Shown here: piece by piece, positions 53,401 through 64,000 of the stretch
Layout: every line of letters starts with the position of its first letter
Position numbering within the stretch: position 1 is the stretch's first letter
Assembly: GCA_009869945.1 (NCBI GenBank)
Contig: WIXG01000111.1
Location: forward strand, 62,001-126,000
Origin: Mesaphorura yosii
Taxonomy: Eukaryota; Arthropoda; Collembola; Poduromorpha; Tullbergiidae
Direction: 5' to 3'
Length of the DNA: 64,000 nucleotides
The notes under the pieces: generated by a model
The model's database searches: none
The model's input: only the letters and a program-made list of their open reading frames with translations
What the model was told of the DNA's origin: nothing
Program-made: the position numbers and the translations under genes

Positions 53401-56400
53401 CGGCATGCAAAATGCAAAATGCACTTGTACGTAAAATTAATGTCGACAGGACGCAGGAAAGGAAATGAATGCACTAAATTGCAGGCGGGCTGCAAGAATA
53501 AATGCAATTCATTTCCCATGCTCTCTTTCGCATGATTTCTCGTGTCAAACTCCGGTTTAATGCCTTGATAAATGATGAGCCGAGCAATTTGCCCCGCGCC
53601 TCGTGCCACCAGGAATTATGTGGCTGCATGAAACTGGGGCAAAGTTCATTTCTGGTATTAAACCGTACTCGTGCAAGGTAGAAACGACAGTTAAATACTT
53701 ACAATTTATTTCAGGAAAAGATTTGGATTTCTTTTATGTTGTGGGTACAAAGTCAAATTACAGTAAAGTTCATGATGACGAGAGACTCAACAAAAGCTGA
53801 TTTAAATCTCGTGTTTGTCGAGCAGGAGCAAGTACCAAAAGGCTTAAACACGTTGCAAGCCAAGCCAGTCTTATATCTTACTGCTTCACTGCATTTTCAT
53901 TGTTTGTGAATCGTGAAATCATGATCTTGAAAAATTAGAATTTGAATTACAACAGGACGGGCGTGATTCAAGCATTTGCGTTTACATTGTTATAGTTGTC
54001 CTGTCCGTAAAACGAAAGATGAAGATGCAGTCAGATCTTGTCCTGGCCATTTATGACTGCGTTGCGTGAAATCGCACACACGTGAGACGAGATCCAAGCT
54101 CAGGCGAGAACCAATTTGCAAACCGGGTTCGATATCCCATTTAGTGTCGGACAATGTAGCAATTATGATACATTAATCTCGCGTTGCGGTTGCGGCTCAT
54201 GTTTATTCGGAGCCGGAGGTTAAGCAAATGCAATGCAAAGTTCATTCATTCATCCCTCAGCGACCAACGCAACGCAACGGAGAACTCCCATGAACTCAAC
54301 AGCCGGCTGTCCACGGCCCCGTTGCGTAAATGCCAATTGCAAAGCCACACTTAAACTTGCCAAACACCAAAAATGAGCTCCTCATGCCAAAAAATGAAAG
54401 TTGGGCCGTGATCACAATCAGTGGCTTGAATCAAATCGAGGATTTTAGCCTAGATTTCTACATGATTTAAAATTATAATTACGGCAAGTGAGTGAATGAC
54501 TGTCAGTGAATGAATTGAAAAAGGCGAAAAGCCCGTAAATTTGCATGCCGCATCCGGCCATAATATGGGCACATCAATTGTTGTCATGATCTCGGCTAAA
54601 TGCATAGCAGGCAGGCAGGCAGGCAGGCAGCAGACATTCAAATTGAGTTCAGTGGAATTCTAATGTGATTGTAATTTAATCGATCGACATTTCCCCATTT
54701 CCCATGTTCCATAAACGTGGCAAATCTCTGTCTCAAAGTCTCAGCAAACAAAATTATGTTTTACGACTCATGCTGTCAATAACATCTTAGTTGTTGGCGT
54801 GGGAAAATTGTCACGCACGACGCTACGCACACACGAAACAATTACGTTTATGATTCCACACCAAGACAAGTTAAGAATTGGGTCGTCATGATACTAAATC
54901 TCGAAATCCTTTTTATTACCCCAAAACCGCAAACATGACCAAAACATGACGCGACAAAATTATTTTGTTTTGCATAAACGCTAAACGGTACGGTTTTCTT
55001 CTCGTTCTCGCAAAGGAAAAATCTCTTCCATCATAAATCTCGTCGTCACGTCACGGACCAAAGCACAAAATGGGTTGGCTGGCTGGCATTTGATCTCTGA
55101 TGCTTATCGCTCGGTCAAGCAGTCTCAAGACCCGTTCAATGGCGAAGAAGGATCATCAGCAATTTGTTCAAGCTCGGTCTTTGTTTTCGCAGAGAAACGA
55201 GAAACTATGAGAAACTCGCATCGAATCGATTCACAATGGCATTTTACATTTTACATGGTCAATTTTTCTCTGACCAGCCATTCTTCGACTTAAAAATAGA
55301 AATTTGATGAGCGGCGATGGAGGACAATGCGGATTTAATATGGGTTAAGCTATTGTGATGGTATTGCGTTGGAATTTCATCCCCATTCTTCCACTCGTGG
55401 CTTTATTCTTGCGCTGTACGCTTTAACGTACATGTTTCCATTAGCCGATTGCAAATTGCATTGACGAGGATGATTTTTGATGATCAAAGCAGTACACGTC
55501 AAAGTGTTTCATGGTCTGACCATTATTGCAACGCAAAAGCGCAATGCAATGGGCTGCATTTATTCGCAGTCGATGCCATAGCCCGTCGTCTTTGACGTAT
55601 TTACATCATCAATTTCATCAGTAAACTCTACAGTGCAGTTTGGCAGCTTGCAGCTGGGCTCTGATATCGTCATCGACATCGACATCAACGCTTTGCATCG
55701 CGTCGCATTTGCGAAAGGATTGTCTTTGTTGTCTTTACAGCTTGTATTTACAACAATGTGATGGTAATGTGAAGCAAAAACAGACAATAATGGTGACCTC
55801 CTCATCTTCTATGCAGCACAGTAGAGGACAATGTGAGTGCACTGCAATTGCGACTGCGAGGCGAGTTTTACCTGGTGCTTGGTACCGACTGGTACGACGA
55901 ACACGCAGACGCAGAGGCAGCGCACCACGAAGCCAATGCCAATAATACATCGTACTTTAGCTCAACAATATTTTTGCCTTGAGGCGAAACAAGTCCACAA
56001 TCGCAAGGCAGGCAGGCACAACGGCACACATTGCCATAGCATATCATTGAAAAAAATTGCAACTCGCAGAATTCCTTTTAATTACATAAACTACTCGGCT
56101 ACAATGTTAAGCGCAGCAGTGGCAGCAGGCCGAATGCAATGGCAAGAAAACAAAAGAAATCTTGCCCGTTCGCCGTTTGTATTCGCAAAAACACAAACAC
56201 GGCTGCTGAGAAATGGAGAAACCGCAGTAGAATTTACTTTTGGGGGATACATACATCGTGCGATGTGGTTTATGAATGAAATTTCATAATGCGGTCGCGG
56301 TAAATCACAAAACAACGCAATTCACACTTGAACATTGGAAAATGTAAACAAAAGAAAGCAAAAATTACGCAAAAAGAGCAGAGTTCGTTCTTGAATTTGT

Positions 56401-59400
56401 CGCGACACGTACAAAATTGGGGGAAAACGCGGCGAAATTTTGAATTTACCATTTTGCTATTACCAATACAAATTGTCAATTGCTATTATTATACAGTGCG
56501 CGAGTGTGGCGACGGTAATGGCGATGGCGAGTGCAGTGAAGGAGAAAGTTAGCTGTCGAACACGATTGGAAGTCAATAACACGCAGACATGAAGTTTGAA
56601 TTATGGCATATGAATTATGAATTTGCTATTCACGATTCGTGAAATGTGTTTAATTGTGATTACAGTTGCAATTGCAAATGTCAGAAGCTAATCGTACATG
56701 TGAAATACCGTACGCATGACGATGACGGCGATTGGTGATAATTAACGGCGCACGAAATTCGACCACTCGTAATAATAATGAAATGCGTGGTTATTTAACG
56801 CTGAGGCTGACTGAGACGGAGTGGAGGAGAGTTCAATCGTGCGTGGCCGTGGCGTTGAGTGAATGAATGGCCCGGCCAAAGTTTTGTTGGGCAGTGCATG
56901 CTGCATGAATTATTGCAACTGCATCTTGTTCTGTTTCTTGTATGGCACGGTTTTTCATTATTACTCAATTTAAAACGTATTTCACATTTGACGAGTGTTA
57001 CCGTTACGAGTTACGAGCACACAACGCATGTGGCTATGCGGCAGCGTCGTGTTTTATTGCAGTATGTTTACATTAAGCATGTCGAGTCAGCAGCATTTGG
57101 GACACAGATTCAATCTTCATGACCAAGACGCAAACTGCAAAAGCAGATCAGCACATTGCATTGGACTGCAGTTGCAGAGCTTAAATGAGCTCAGGCCCGT
57201 GAAGTTCCGGCTTGTGATGGTAAATCTGATTTAAATTAGGCCTGGCCTTATAAAAGTGCTTAGCGCACAGTGTTCCTTTTGGTAAGGCTAACTGCACTTA
57301 CATTACAAGCTTGTACTTCTTTCTAGTGTTGGGCTAATAAATCATAATTTCCAATTTACAAATTCAAAATGGCATTGCAATCCCAAAATTATGGTCGACC
57401 ATGCCATTTGATATGGTTTTGGGTATAATGGGCTAACCTTGGTAATATTATTACTCATAACTCGTATTATTGATTAGACCTAGGCCCTATCTGAATTTTG
57501 GACTTGAGGTTTTGTCAATAACGGCTTAGCGTCAGCGTTAGTGAATGACGGCTAAAACTCGATCTCTAATCTTGAAACTTCACGCAGGCTTTGTATTTCG
57601 TACTCGTATTCAATGCCCACCGTGAATTGAAATGCTGCATTGATTCGACTCGAGAAATAATTGCAGGTTGCTGAAGATGCTCTGTCAATTTCGTGCCATA
57701 ATCGAGGGCACTCGCAGTGCAATGCAGCAGCGTCGTATTATTGACTTAAACTCGAGGTTATAAAATTGCTGTACAAGATTCCCGATGTGATTCAACACTC
57801 CCAAGGGTGGTCATGCATTCATCCTCTCCTCGTTAAACCATTACAATCGTACTTGCACTTCCATGCGTGAAGTTTGAAAATTTTAAAATATGAACGGCCT
57901 TGTCCTGGTCCTGATGCTTAACTGCTTGCTTGCGCGCATGTGCTGTGCTGTACTTGTGCTGTTTAACTGCTGAGATGTAAAATGCAAATAAATAAGTTCC
58001 CATTACCACCGTGCATATGCAGTGCACGCCGTTTACCTCTACTGTGGAGTGCGTAGCGTATGCCCAAAAGTGGAATCAGAATTACAGAAACAATGGCCAA
58101 TTAAATAAAAGTAGCTTGTGCTTGAGTTTAGGCAGTGAAAAAGAAAATGTATGCCAAGACCAAATTTTTATGCGGGATTTATGTGCTTAGATAAGTAATT
58201 GCTTCAGTCTTTGCTCTTGTCTCTTACTCGATGTTCACTGCAATCACGTACAGGATATGTGGAGCAATTACGCTAATTTCCATTAAGATTATGCAGGCCA
58301 CAGGAAGAAAGGGTTTTACGGCGAATTTATGTTAAGTTTAATGCTTTGATGTGAGTCCAGGAAATGTTCATGCAGGCGCGCCCGCAGATTTTTCTGCACG
58401 AAGTTAGTTAAATCAAAAATATGATCTTTGCCTTATGCCCTTTGGGTACGAACGAGTCGCGTAAGGCGTTACGTGATTACGAATTAACGTCAGGATTCGC
58501 TTCTGGGAATATGCAAACAACAATTCTGCTCTGCTCGCTTCTCATTATTTATAAAGGAATTTTGATTGCGAAATTCTATTTGTGCATTCGACTCGCTTTG
58601 TCTCTTGCTTTGTCCTGTGGGATTTTATTACAATTAAAACATGTGAACACACACTCAAGAACATTTCGCATTCATACCTCACGTTCATACCCCACAAAGT
58701 ACACGCATAAAGGATTTATGAAGCTCATTTTTGAAAGCGCTATGATTATCACAAGAAAAATGAAATTTTCATGCTCATATGCGAATTAATTAAGTCAAGT
58801 GCCTCGGATCTTATGAATTATTAATTAAGACAAACACACACCTCTGGCAGTCTGACTCGAAGACTTTCCAAGCAACAAGCATGGCATGATGTGCCAGAGG
58901 ACGCCAAAGGACAAATTCTTGTCTCAAGAAGCCAAAGAGCCAATCAATCAACAGCAGCAGAGAATCAATATTTAATCAGAAATGCCGATTAAAACAAAGC
59001 CCTTTGTCATGTCAAGCCTCAAACAAACTCGCAAATACTCTCTTCTCTACTTTTACGAAAGGATTTGGAGATAATTGAATTGTCAAGTGATTATTACATA
59101 AGAAGACAATAAAGCCAAGGTTCACTGCAATGCGACGCATGCATAGATGAATATTAATATTTTCGAACCCGTGTCTGTCTGCTTTGCCTATGTAAATATT
59201 GCGACATACATTACGCGTGCAAATATTTTGCCCAGTTGTTGCTTGAAATTGCTGGAGCATGATGCAGCAAAAGGATATGGATGTGTACATTGGCACTAAC
59301 GTCCGTGATTAATGAGTCGTAGCCTTTATGCCTTTCTTGTCTACATGAATAGCAGATAGTACGATGAAGATTAGATTCGCATCTTTCGCTTGTCTTTCAT

Positions 59401-61301
59401 CTCATCTGCTTTTTATGGTAATTGCTGGAAATTTTGGATCATTACTAAACTAGCGCTGCGGGACTGTAATCACTTGAAGATAAATGTTGCAAAAAAATTG
59501 TCAGAATTTACGCAGGTAAAAAATTCTCTGATTTCCTCGTACTCGTACTCGAACTCATACTGCTGAAAGAGATAATGGACGTATGTACGTAATTGATTGA
59601 CAATTCATTTCATAATCCACAAAGATCCAGCATCTTTTCTTCTCTTTGTATCAATTCATGAATAAGTACAACTCTTGAGACACTGAGCCAAGCCAGAAGA
59701 CCTTGGATCTACCATGGGCATGGACTTCACTACCTGCGAACAGAACAACTCGACTCGTGTCGTAAATAGGAAAAAGGGTTAGGCTTTCAAGCAGGCCAAC
59801 GCCAGCGCCCATCGTCAGCACTGCCTGTGCAATAATTCAAGTTTCAAGTTTTTGTTATTAAATATCCTTCAAAAGGTGAAATCACTCGAAGACTACGTCA
59901 GCTACAGCTTCTGTGTTTTTGTTTTTGCGTGGCGTGCTTGTGTTCTGAATGCTATTCCCATGGATGATCTTGGAGCATGGAACAAAGAAATCGTAATTCA
60001 TATGCCTTCATGGACGCATGACCTCCGCCTCGCCTCGTAATGCATCGCGTGGTTAATTACAAATGTAATGTGCTTAATCGCCTAATTGATTCGACCAGCA
60101 AAGCAAATAGCGATGATCGTGCTGAAATACTGCTTTGGGGCGGAAAAGGAAGAAAATCGCCGACGAAGATCGTACAACCGCCTGAACTTTAACCCTGAAT
60201 GGCTACGAGACGCGAAGCGTGGCGTGCACGAACGGCGTAATTAAATCCTCGTGTATCGTGCTCGGTGGCCAGTACAAAGTGCGTAGTAATTAAAATTTGT
60301 CGCAGTCTCCAAGACTTGTTTCTGTGTCAGAGCAGGCACGTGTTTATGGAATGACCAGCGCGTACTACGCATATTCGTGTCCTGTCCACGCAGCATTCTC
60401 AAGAATTCTTAATTAGCGTCAGCGCAGGTTGAGATTAAAATAGCAGTCGCAGTGCGGAGATACAGGCAGGGTCGCCGTTCGCTTACCTTTACGAGGTACA
60501 CAATGTGGCCCGTGGACAGTGCCTCAGGTGCATGAATCCAATTCTTGCCTGCGAACAAAAACAAACATTGCATTTAACATTTAGCATTTAAACGCGCATG
60601 TAGCGAATAGCATCATGCTTGAGTGCATGAAGCCATGAACCCTTTAATGACCCTTTTATCCTGGCTTGGACGTGATATCCTTTCGTATGGCGACGGGTTC
60701 AGTCACCCAGCATCGAGATTAGCCTACATTCGACCGCATGGCATGACATGGCTTGGGGCTTGGGGAGACGAACTTTACAAGGACGCTCTTATCGCCATTA
60801 CCTCAGATTGACCCAAGCGAGATAAGAGCTCACTCAACAGTCACAGGCCACAGGCGCCTGCACAATTAATGTCAGATTACGACCAATAATTCTTGGCACT
60901 GACAAATCATCGCCGTACCAAGCACCAAGTGCTCGACTTGGCCTGGCTCGAGCTACGACATGCATTTAATGTGCGATTATGGTTATTATCACTGCCGCGG
61001 CAGCATTGTTGTTGTTTTCTTCCTGTTACTCTGCACGTTGTTGAGAGGTCCTGCGCCTGACAATTAACGAGTATCGCGAATATCCTGCCTGCTTATTATA
61101 ACTTTCCTGTTTTCTCTTTTCGCATGCACATTTGACATTCTGTGGCTAGTGCTGGTGTGAACTGTGAACGTGGTCGAACAATGCTAATAATGCAACGGGA
61201 ATATGTCTGCAAGCCGCAACGGCAATTGCAAAGCACTTACCATTCGTCCCATTCTTATTCTTGTGGAGTGTCCACTTCAACAGCCCGTTGTTCCTCATCA
61301 T
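47409..61301 (-). CDS. ced-6: Ced-6/GULP1 PTB-domain engulfment adaptor
   Basis: Seven exons (61241-61301, 60487-60548, 52252-52368, 48700-48885, 48288-48580, 48083-48219, 47409-47983) close in phase to 476 residues. The first two exons are only 61 and 62 nt and lie over 8 kb upstream of exon 3; they encode the family start, with KNWIHAPEAL then GHIVYLVK before FLGVTEVEQPKG. The PTB domain spans about residues 22-160, including YCADDKEEKRFFSFI and AEEITLTIGQAFDLAY. A leucine-heptad coiled coil follows (about 168-198). The C-terminal half is Asn/Ser/Gly-rich and carries DPF motifs at 333-335, 357-359 and 472-474 and an LFDDEF motif, the kind that binds clathrin adaptors. Known role: cytoplasmic adaptor binding NPxY tails of Draper/CED-1 and LRP receptors in phagocytosis of dying cells and in endocytosis. 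Introns of 8.1 and 3.4 kb may hold enhancers. Confidence 0.95.
48886..52251. other. long intron 3 of ced-6
   Basis: 3.4 kb without a supported coding exon. It is rich in short words built on TTGCAAT and ATTGCAA. Confidence 0.55.
52369..60486. other. long intron 2 of ced-6
   Basis: 8.1 kb between the two small 5' exons and the PTB body. No open frame inside has a recognisable domain (longest 150 codons at 55837-56289, plus strand). It contains a GCAG repeat at 54607 and a TATAAAAG word at 57250. Alternative first exons or regulatory elements are plausible but unproved. Confidence 0.55.
54607..54630. repeat. GCAG tetranucleotide microsatellite, six copies
   Basis: Six perfect GCAG units in tandem, in the large ced-6 intron. 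Confidence 0.9.
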
Positions 61302-64000
61302 ACTATTCTTATTCTGATTGTTGCTCGGGTTGGCGATGTCAGTCAATGATGGCGATGGCGGAAGTCAGCTGACCACAAACGATGAACTGAATTCTGAATT
61401 TTGAGGTTTTACGAGGCAAGCCACACTTTTGTCTCGTGGTGTCAGTAATTTTATTGGGACTTGACACTTGGCGAGTCGTAAAATCTGAACTAAATCGCGT
61501 CGTGCACTGCGAGAAACGAGAACTGTTGCACTTATGAAGCTTGCCACACGAGTTTACGATTTGTGCCTGAGATTCGAATTCATCGACTTCCACTTGCCAA
61601 TGTCAACGCTTTTATAACACTTGACCCGTCTTGTGCTTGTATTCGTATTCGTGTGACGCGCTGAAAATGAGGACCTCCGAGTGCAAATGCAAAGATTATC
61701 GCCGTCGTCAAGGAGGGAGTCAAGACAAGACGGACGTCGACGTCAGACGAGGAATAATTCCACGATGGCTGATAACGACGGCTGATTACACGATTTCTAC
61801 GAAACGAGCACAGGATACAAGATACAAGATACGAGTGATGGTGATGTGTCACCCCAGACCCAGGTCGGATTAACACCTACACGAGCGAGTGTTGTACTTG
61901 AATTGGTCACACCGACGACCAAGATATTGAATCCTTAGCTAACTTAGTTGGATAAGTTGTTGCCGTACTGAATGTACTTGCCTGACTGTTGACTCAGCAT
62001 TAAGTTTTTGTTTTGTTGCTGGTCTGGTGCTGTTGTTCCTCTTGCCAATGCCAGTGTAAATGGTATGAGTATCAGCACAAACACGTACAGTACATGGGCG
62101 ATGAGGCACTGGCTACGGGCAAGGCAACTCGTTTTATAAACATGTACAACGTACTAAATGCAGGAGTCTTTTTGCCTTGCAGCCTCATACAGGATAAATT
62201 TCAACAATGTACCTGCTCTGCTGGCTTGTGGCTTGGTTGTTCAGTATAAAATGTAATGAAATCTGTCTTCATTACATTTATATACACCCTCTCTTTGTTG
62301 CTGTTGTTATATTGGAATTTGGGATCCTAATTCGTGTTTATTTGTGGAAGGTGTCAATTCGAGTGTGCTTGAATGAGATTCGAGTATTACGAGCCTGGTC
62401 TGAGCCTGGGCCTGGACTTTGAATGAAAAATTCCAACTGTCCCGGTTCCAATGTGGATCAACTTGGCCTAGTGCAGAAGTCCGGCCCTTGAAAAGATGCA
62501 CTGGGTGCTTAATTGCTCTTGGTATGACCTGAGTGACCGGTTGTGTGAGAGGTCAACGTGGAACACGACCACAATGACCCCAGCCGAGCTTTGACGTCGA
62601 CGTCGATGTTTGCTTTGATCGTTTGAGTGTTTTTCTCAAAACTGCTGACGTACACGTTGATGTAAGCGCTTTGGTTAGGCTAGTTCTAAAACGTTCCGGG
62701 AACTATATAAATTTAGCATAAACAGTTCTTAAGAAACGTCGCGAACCGTGTATTGATTGCTGCTTGGCTTACACTTTAAATAAGAAGATGCGACGAATTT
62801 GATTCCACCCATATAGTACATTAAGTATTAAGGTCAAGTAGAAATGAAGCTGGATCTGAATAATTTATGGGCACGAGTTCCAAGAATGCAGGATTGTCAG
62901 GCAAGAGGTACAAACATTAAATAATTTGGTATTTGCTAAAACACTGTGCATGCGACAAAGACAAGTCGACCAAGCGCAATGTCCAAGTAATGTAATATTT
63001 AATTCGATTAAAAGCACGCTACGCTACCATTTCGTCCCGGTGAAGTACGAGTCAAGCCAATTGATTTGATCCTTGTTAATTATTACGTGGACTTGGACAG
63101 GTAATGACAAAACTACACACACAATTTGAGATGAACTGTGAATGTGAACATTCCAAAGTTTGCATGCCGAGACCACGTGAGAACAGACGTGCATACTTTC
63201 CAGTCATCAGTGGGAAACAATGAGACAGGAATCCGGACAAAAAACTTGAACACAGTCTTAATTTTGTTTCTACTCGCTACCTGCAATGCTAAATGCTAAT
63301 TGTGCTTGCGAATTCTTGCAATCTGCAATCCACTAGACAGTCCACACTCATCTGGTCATCTTATGACGAAAGTGGCGTTCATTGGCTCAGTGTTCGTAGA
63401 ATTCATAATCATAACCACCATTGAAGCGACCAGAGATCACTTCACCAGCATTTTATTGCGCATTGCGAAAAGAGAAAAGAAAACCTGAAATACGAGCCAC
63501 GACACCTGACCAGTCTTGGCATTGCAATGTAGAAAAAGTCTTACCAAAGGTCATTTTCCACAGCACGGTACCAAGTACCGCAGAGCACGAACGACCGCAT
63601 GCACAGCAGCCACATGCGCGGAGCAATATTTATGTCCAATGTTTATGTACGTGAACAGCATCCCAGAACGAGACAACGAGATGAAAATGAGACCGAGACG
63701 CAAAATCCAGATTCACTGTCCAGTCGAATTAGAACGAGACAAACAAGTTAATAAATAAATTAAAGCCAAAGCGAAAGCTCAAGCTGAGATCACAACAGCA
63801 CCCGCAATACATGGAATGTTGCTCAAGACGCAGATTCATGCACAAGTTACTCACTGATTTGGATTTATTCCACTAAAGCGCAAGATGCAATTGAACTCCG
63901 CAAGTTTGTGGTCCAGGCAGGTACAGATTAACTACATGCAATTTGAAGACTTGTTTTTCAGCAATGAATCCATGAACTGCATATTGCGGTTTTTAACCCG
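61302..64000. other. region upstream of ced-6, no supported gene
   Basis: 2.7 kb that should include the ced-6 promoter and 5' UTR, read on the minus strand. Only short scattered open frames are present, the longest 98 codons, and no domain was recognised. The gene may have further 5' UTR exons beyond the window. Confidence 0.5.

Noticed and set aside
55837-56289. 150-codon plus-strand frame inside the ced-6 intron
   Set aside because: No recognisable domain, overlapping rival frames, and coding-like bias not evident by eye.
57250-57272. TATAAAAG with a downstream cagt in the ced-6 intron, plus strand
   Set aside because: Spacing of about 20 nt is too short for a standard TATA-initiator pair and no exon follows.

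Overview
The window is nuclear DNA from an arthropod. It has intron-rich genes with GT-AG splice sites, AATAAA-type poly(A) signals and long AT-leaning intergenic stretches. There is no sign of operons or ribosome-binding sites. A multi-domain group II chitinase, a myofilin-like thick-filament gene and a Ced-6 engulfment adaptor point to Pancrustacea (a hexapod or crustacean). I cannot place it further. Gene models were built by reading both strands and joining exons so that every splice phase closes; amino-acid lengths below come from those joins.

Layout from left to right. 245-1013 (+): small four-pass membrane protein of unknown function. 1383-2602 (-): membrane-anchored cystine-knot protein of the DAN/gremlin type. 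2603-11350: about 8.7 kb with no supported gene. 11507-12646 (-): short-chain dehydrogenase of the sniffer/C-factor type. It is divergent from 13443-14805 (+), the WD40 protein DCAF7/WDR68. 15112-16148 (-): unknown multi-pass membrane protein, tail to tail with DCAF7. 16647-24129 (-): a 19-exon, about 2041-residue Cht10-like chitinase with three GH18 and four CBM14 domains. 24130-37345: a 13 kb gene-poor stretch. 37566-38781 (-): unknown multi-pass protein. It is divergent from 40385-41112 (+), a small single-pass protein. 41888-43564 (-): myofilin-like muscle protein with a TATA box. 47409-61301 (-): Ced-6/GULP adaptor, whose two small first exons lie 8-9 kb upstream of the main body. 61302-64000: nothing supported.

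The genes do not form a pathway. They are ordinary neighbours: cuticle chitin turnover (chitinase), corpse-engulfment and endocytic adaptor (Ced-6), muscle (myofilin), signalling scaffold (DCAF7), carbonyl reduction (SDR), a possible BMP/Wnt-type extracellular modulator (DAN), and four unknown membrane proteins. The most unusual points are the chitinase's first catalytic domain, where the catalytic Glu is His, its long Gln/His-rich N-terminal arm, and the type II membrane anchor on the DAN-domain protein. I found no transposon, CRISPR array, tRNA, rRNA or viral gene.
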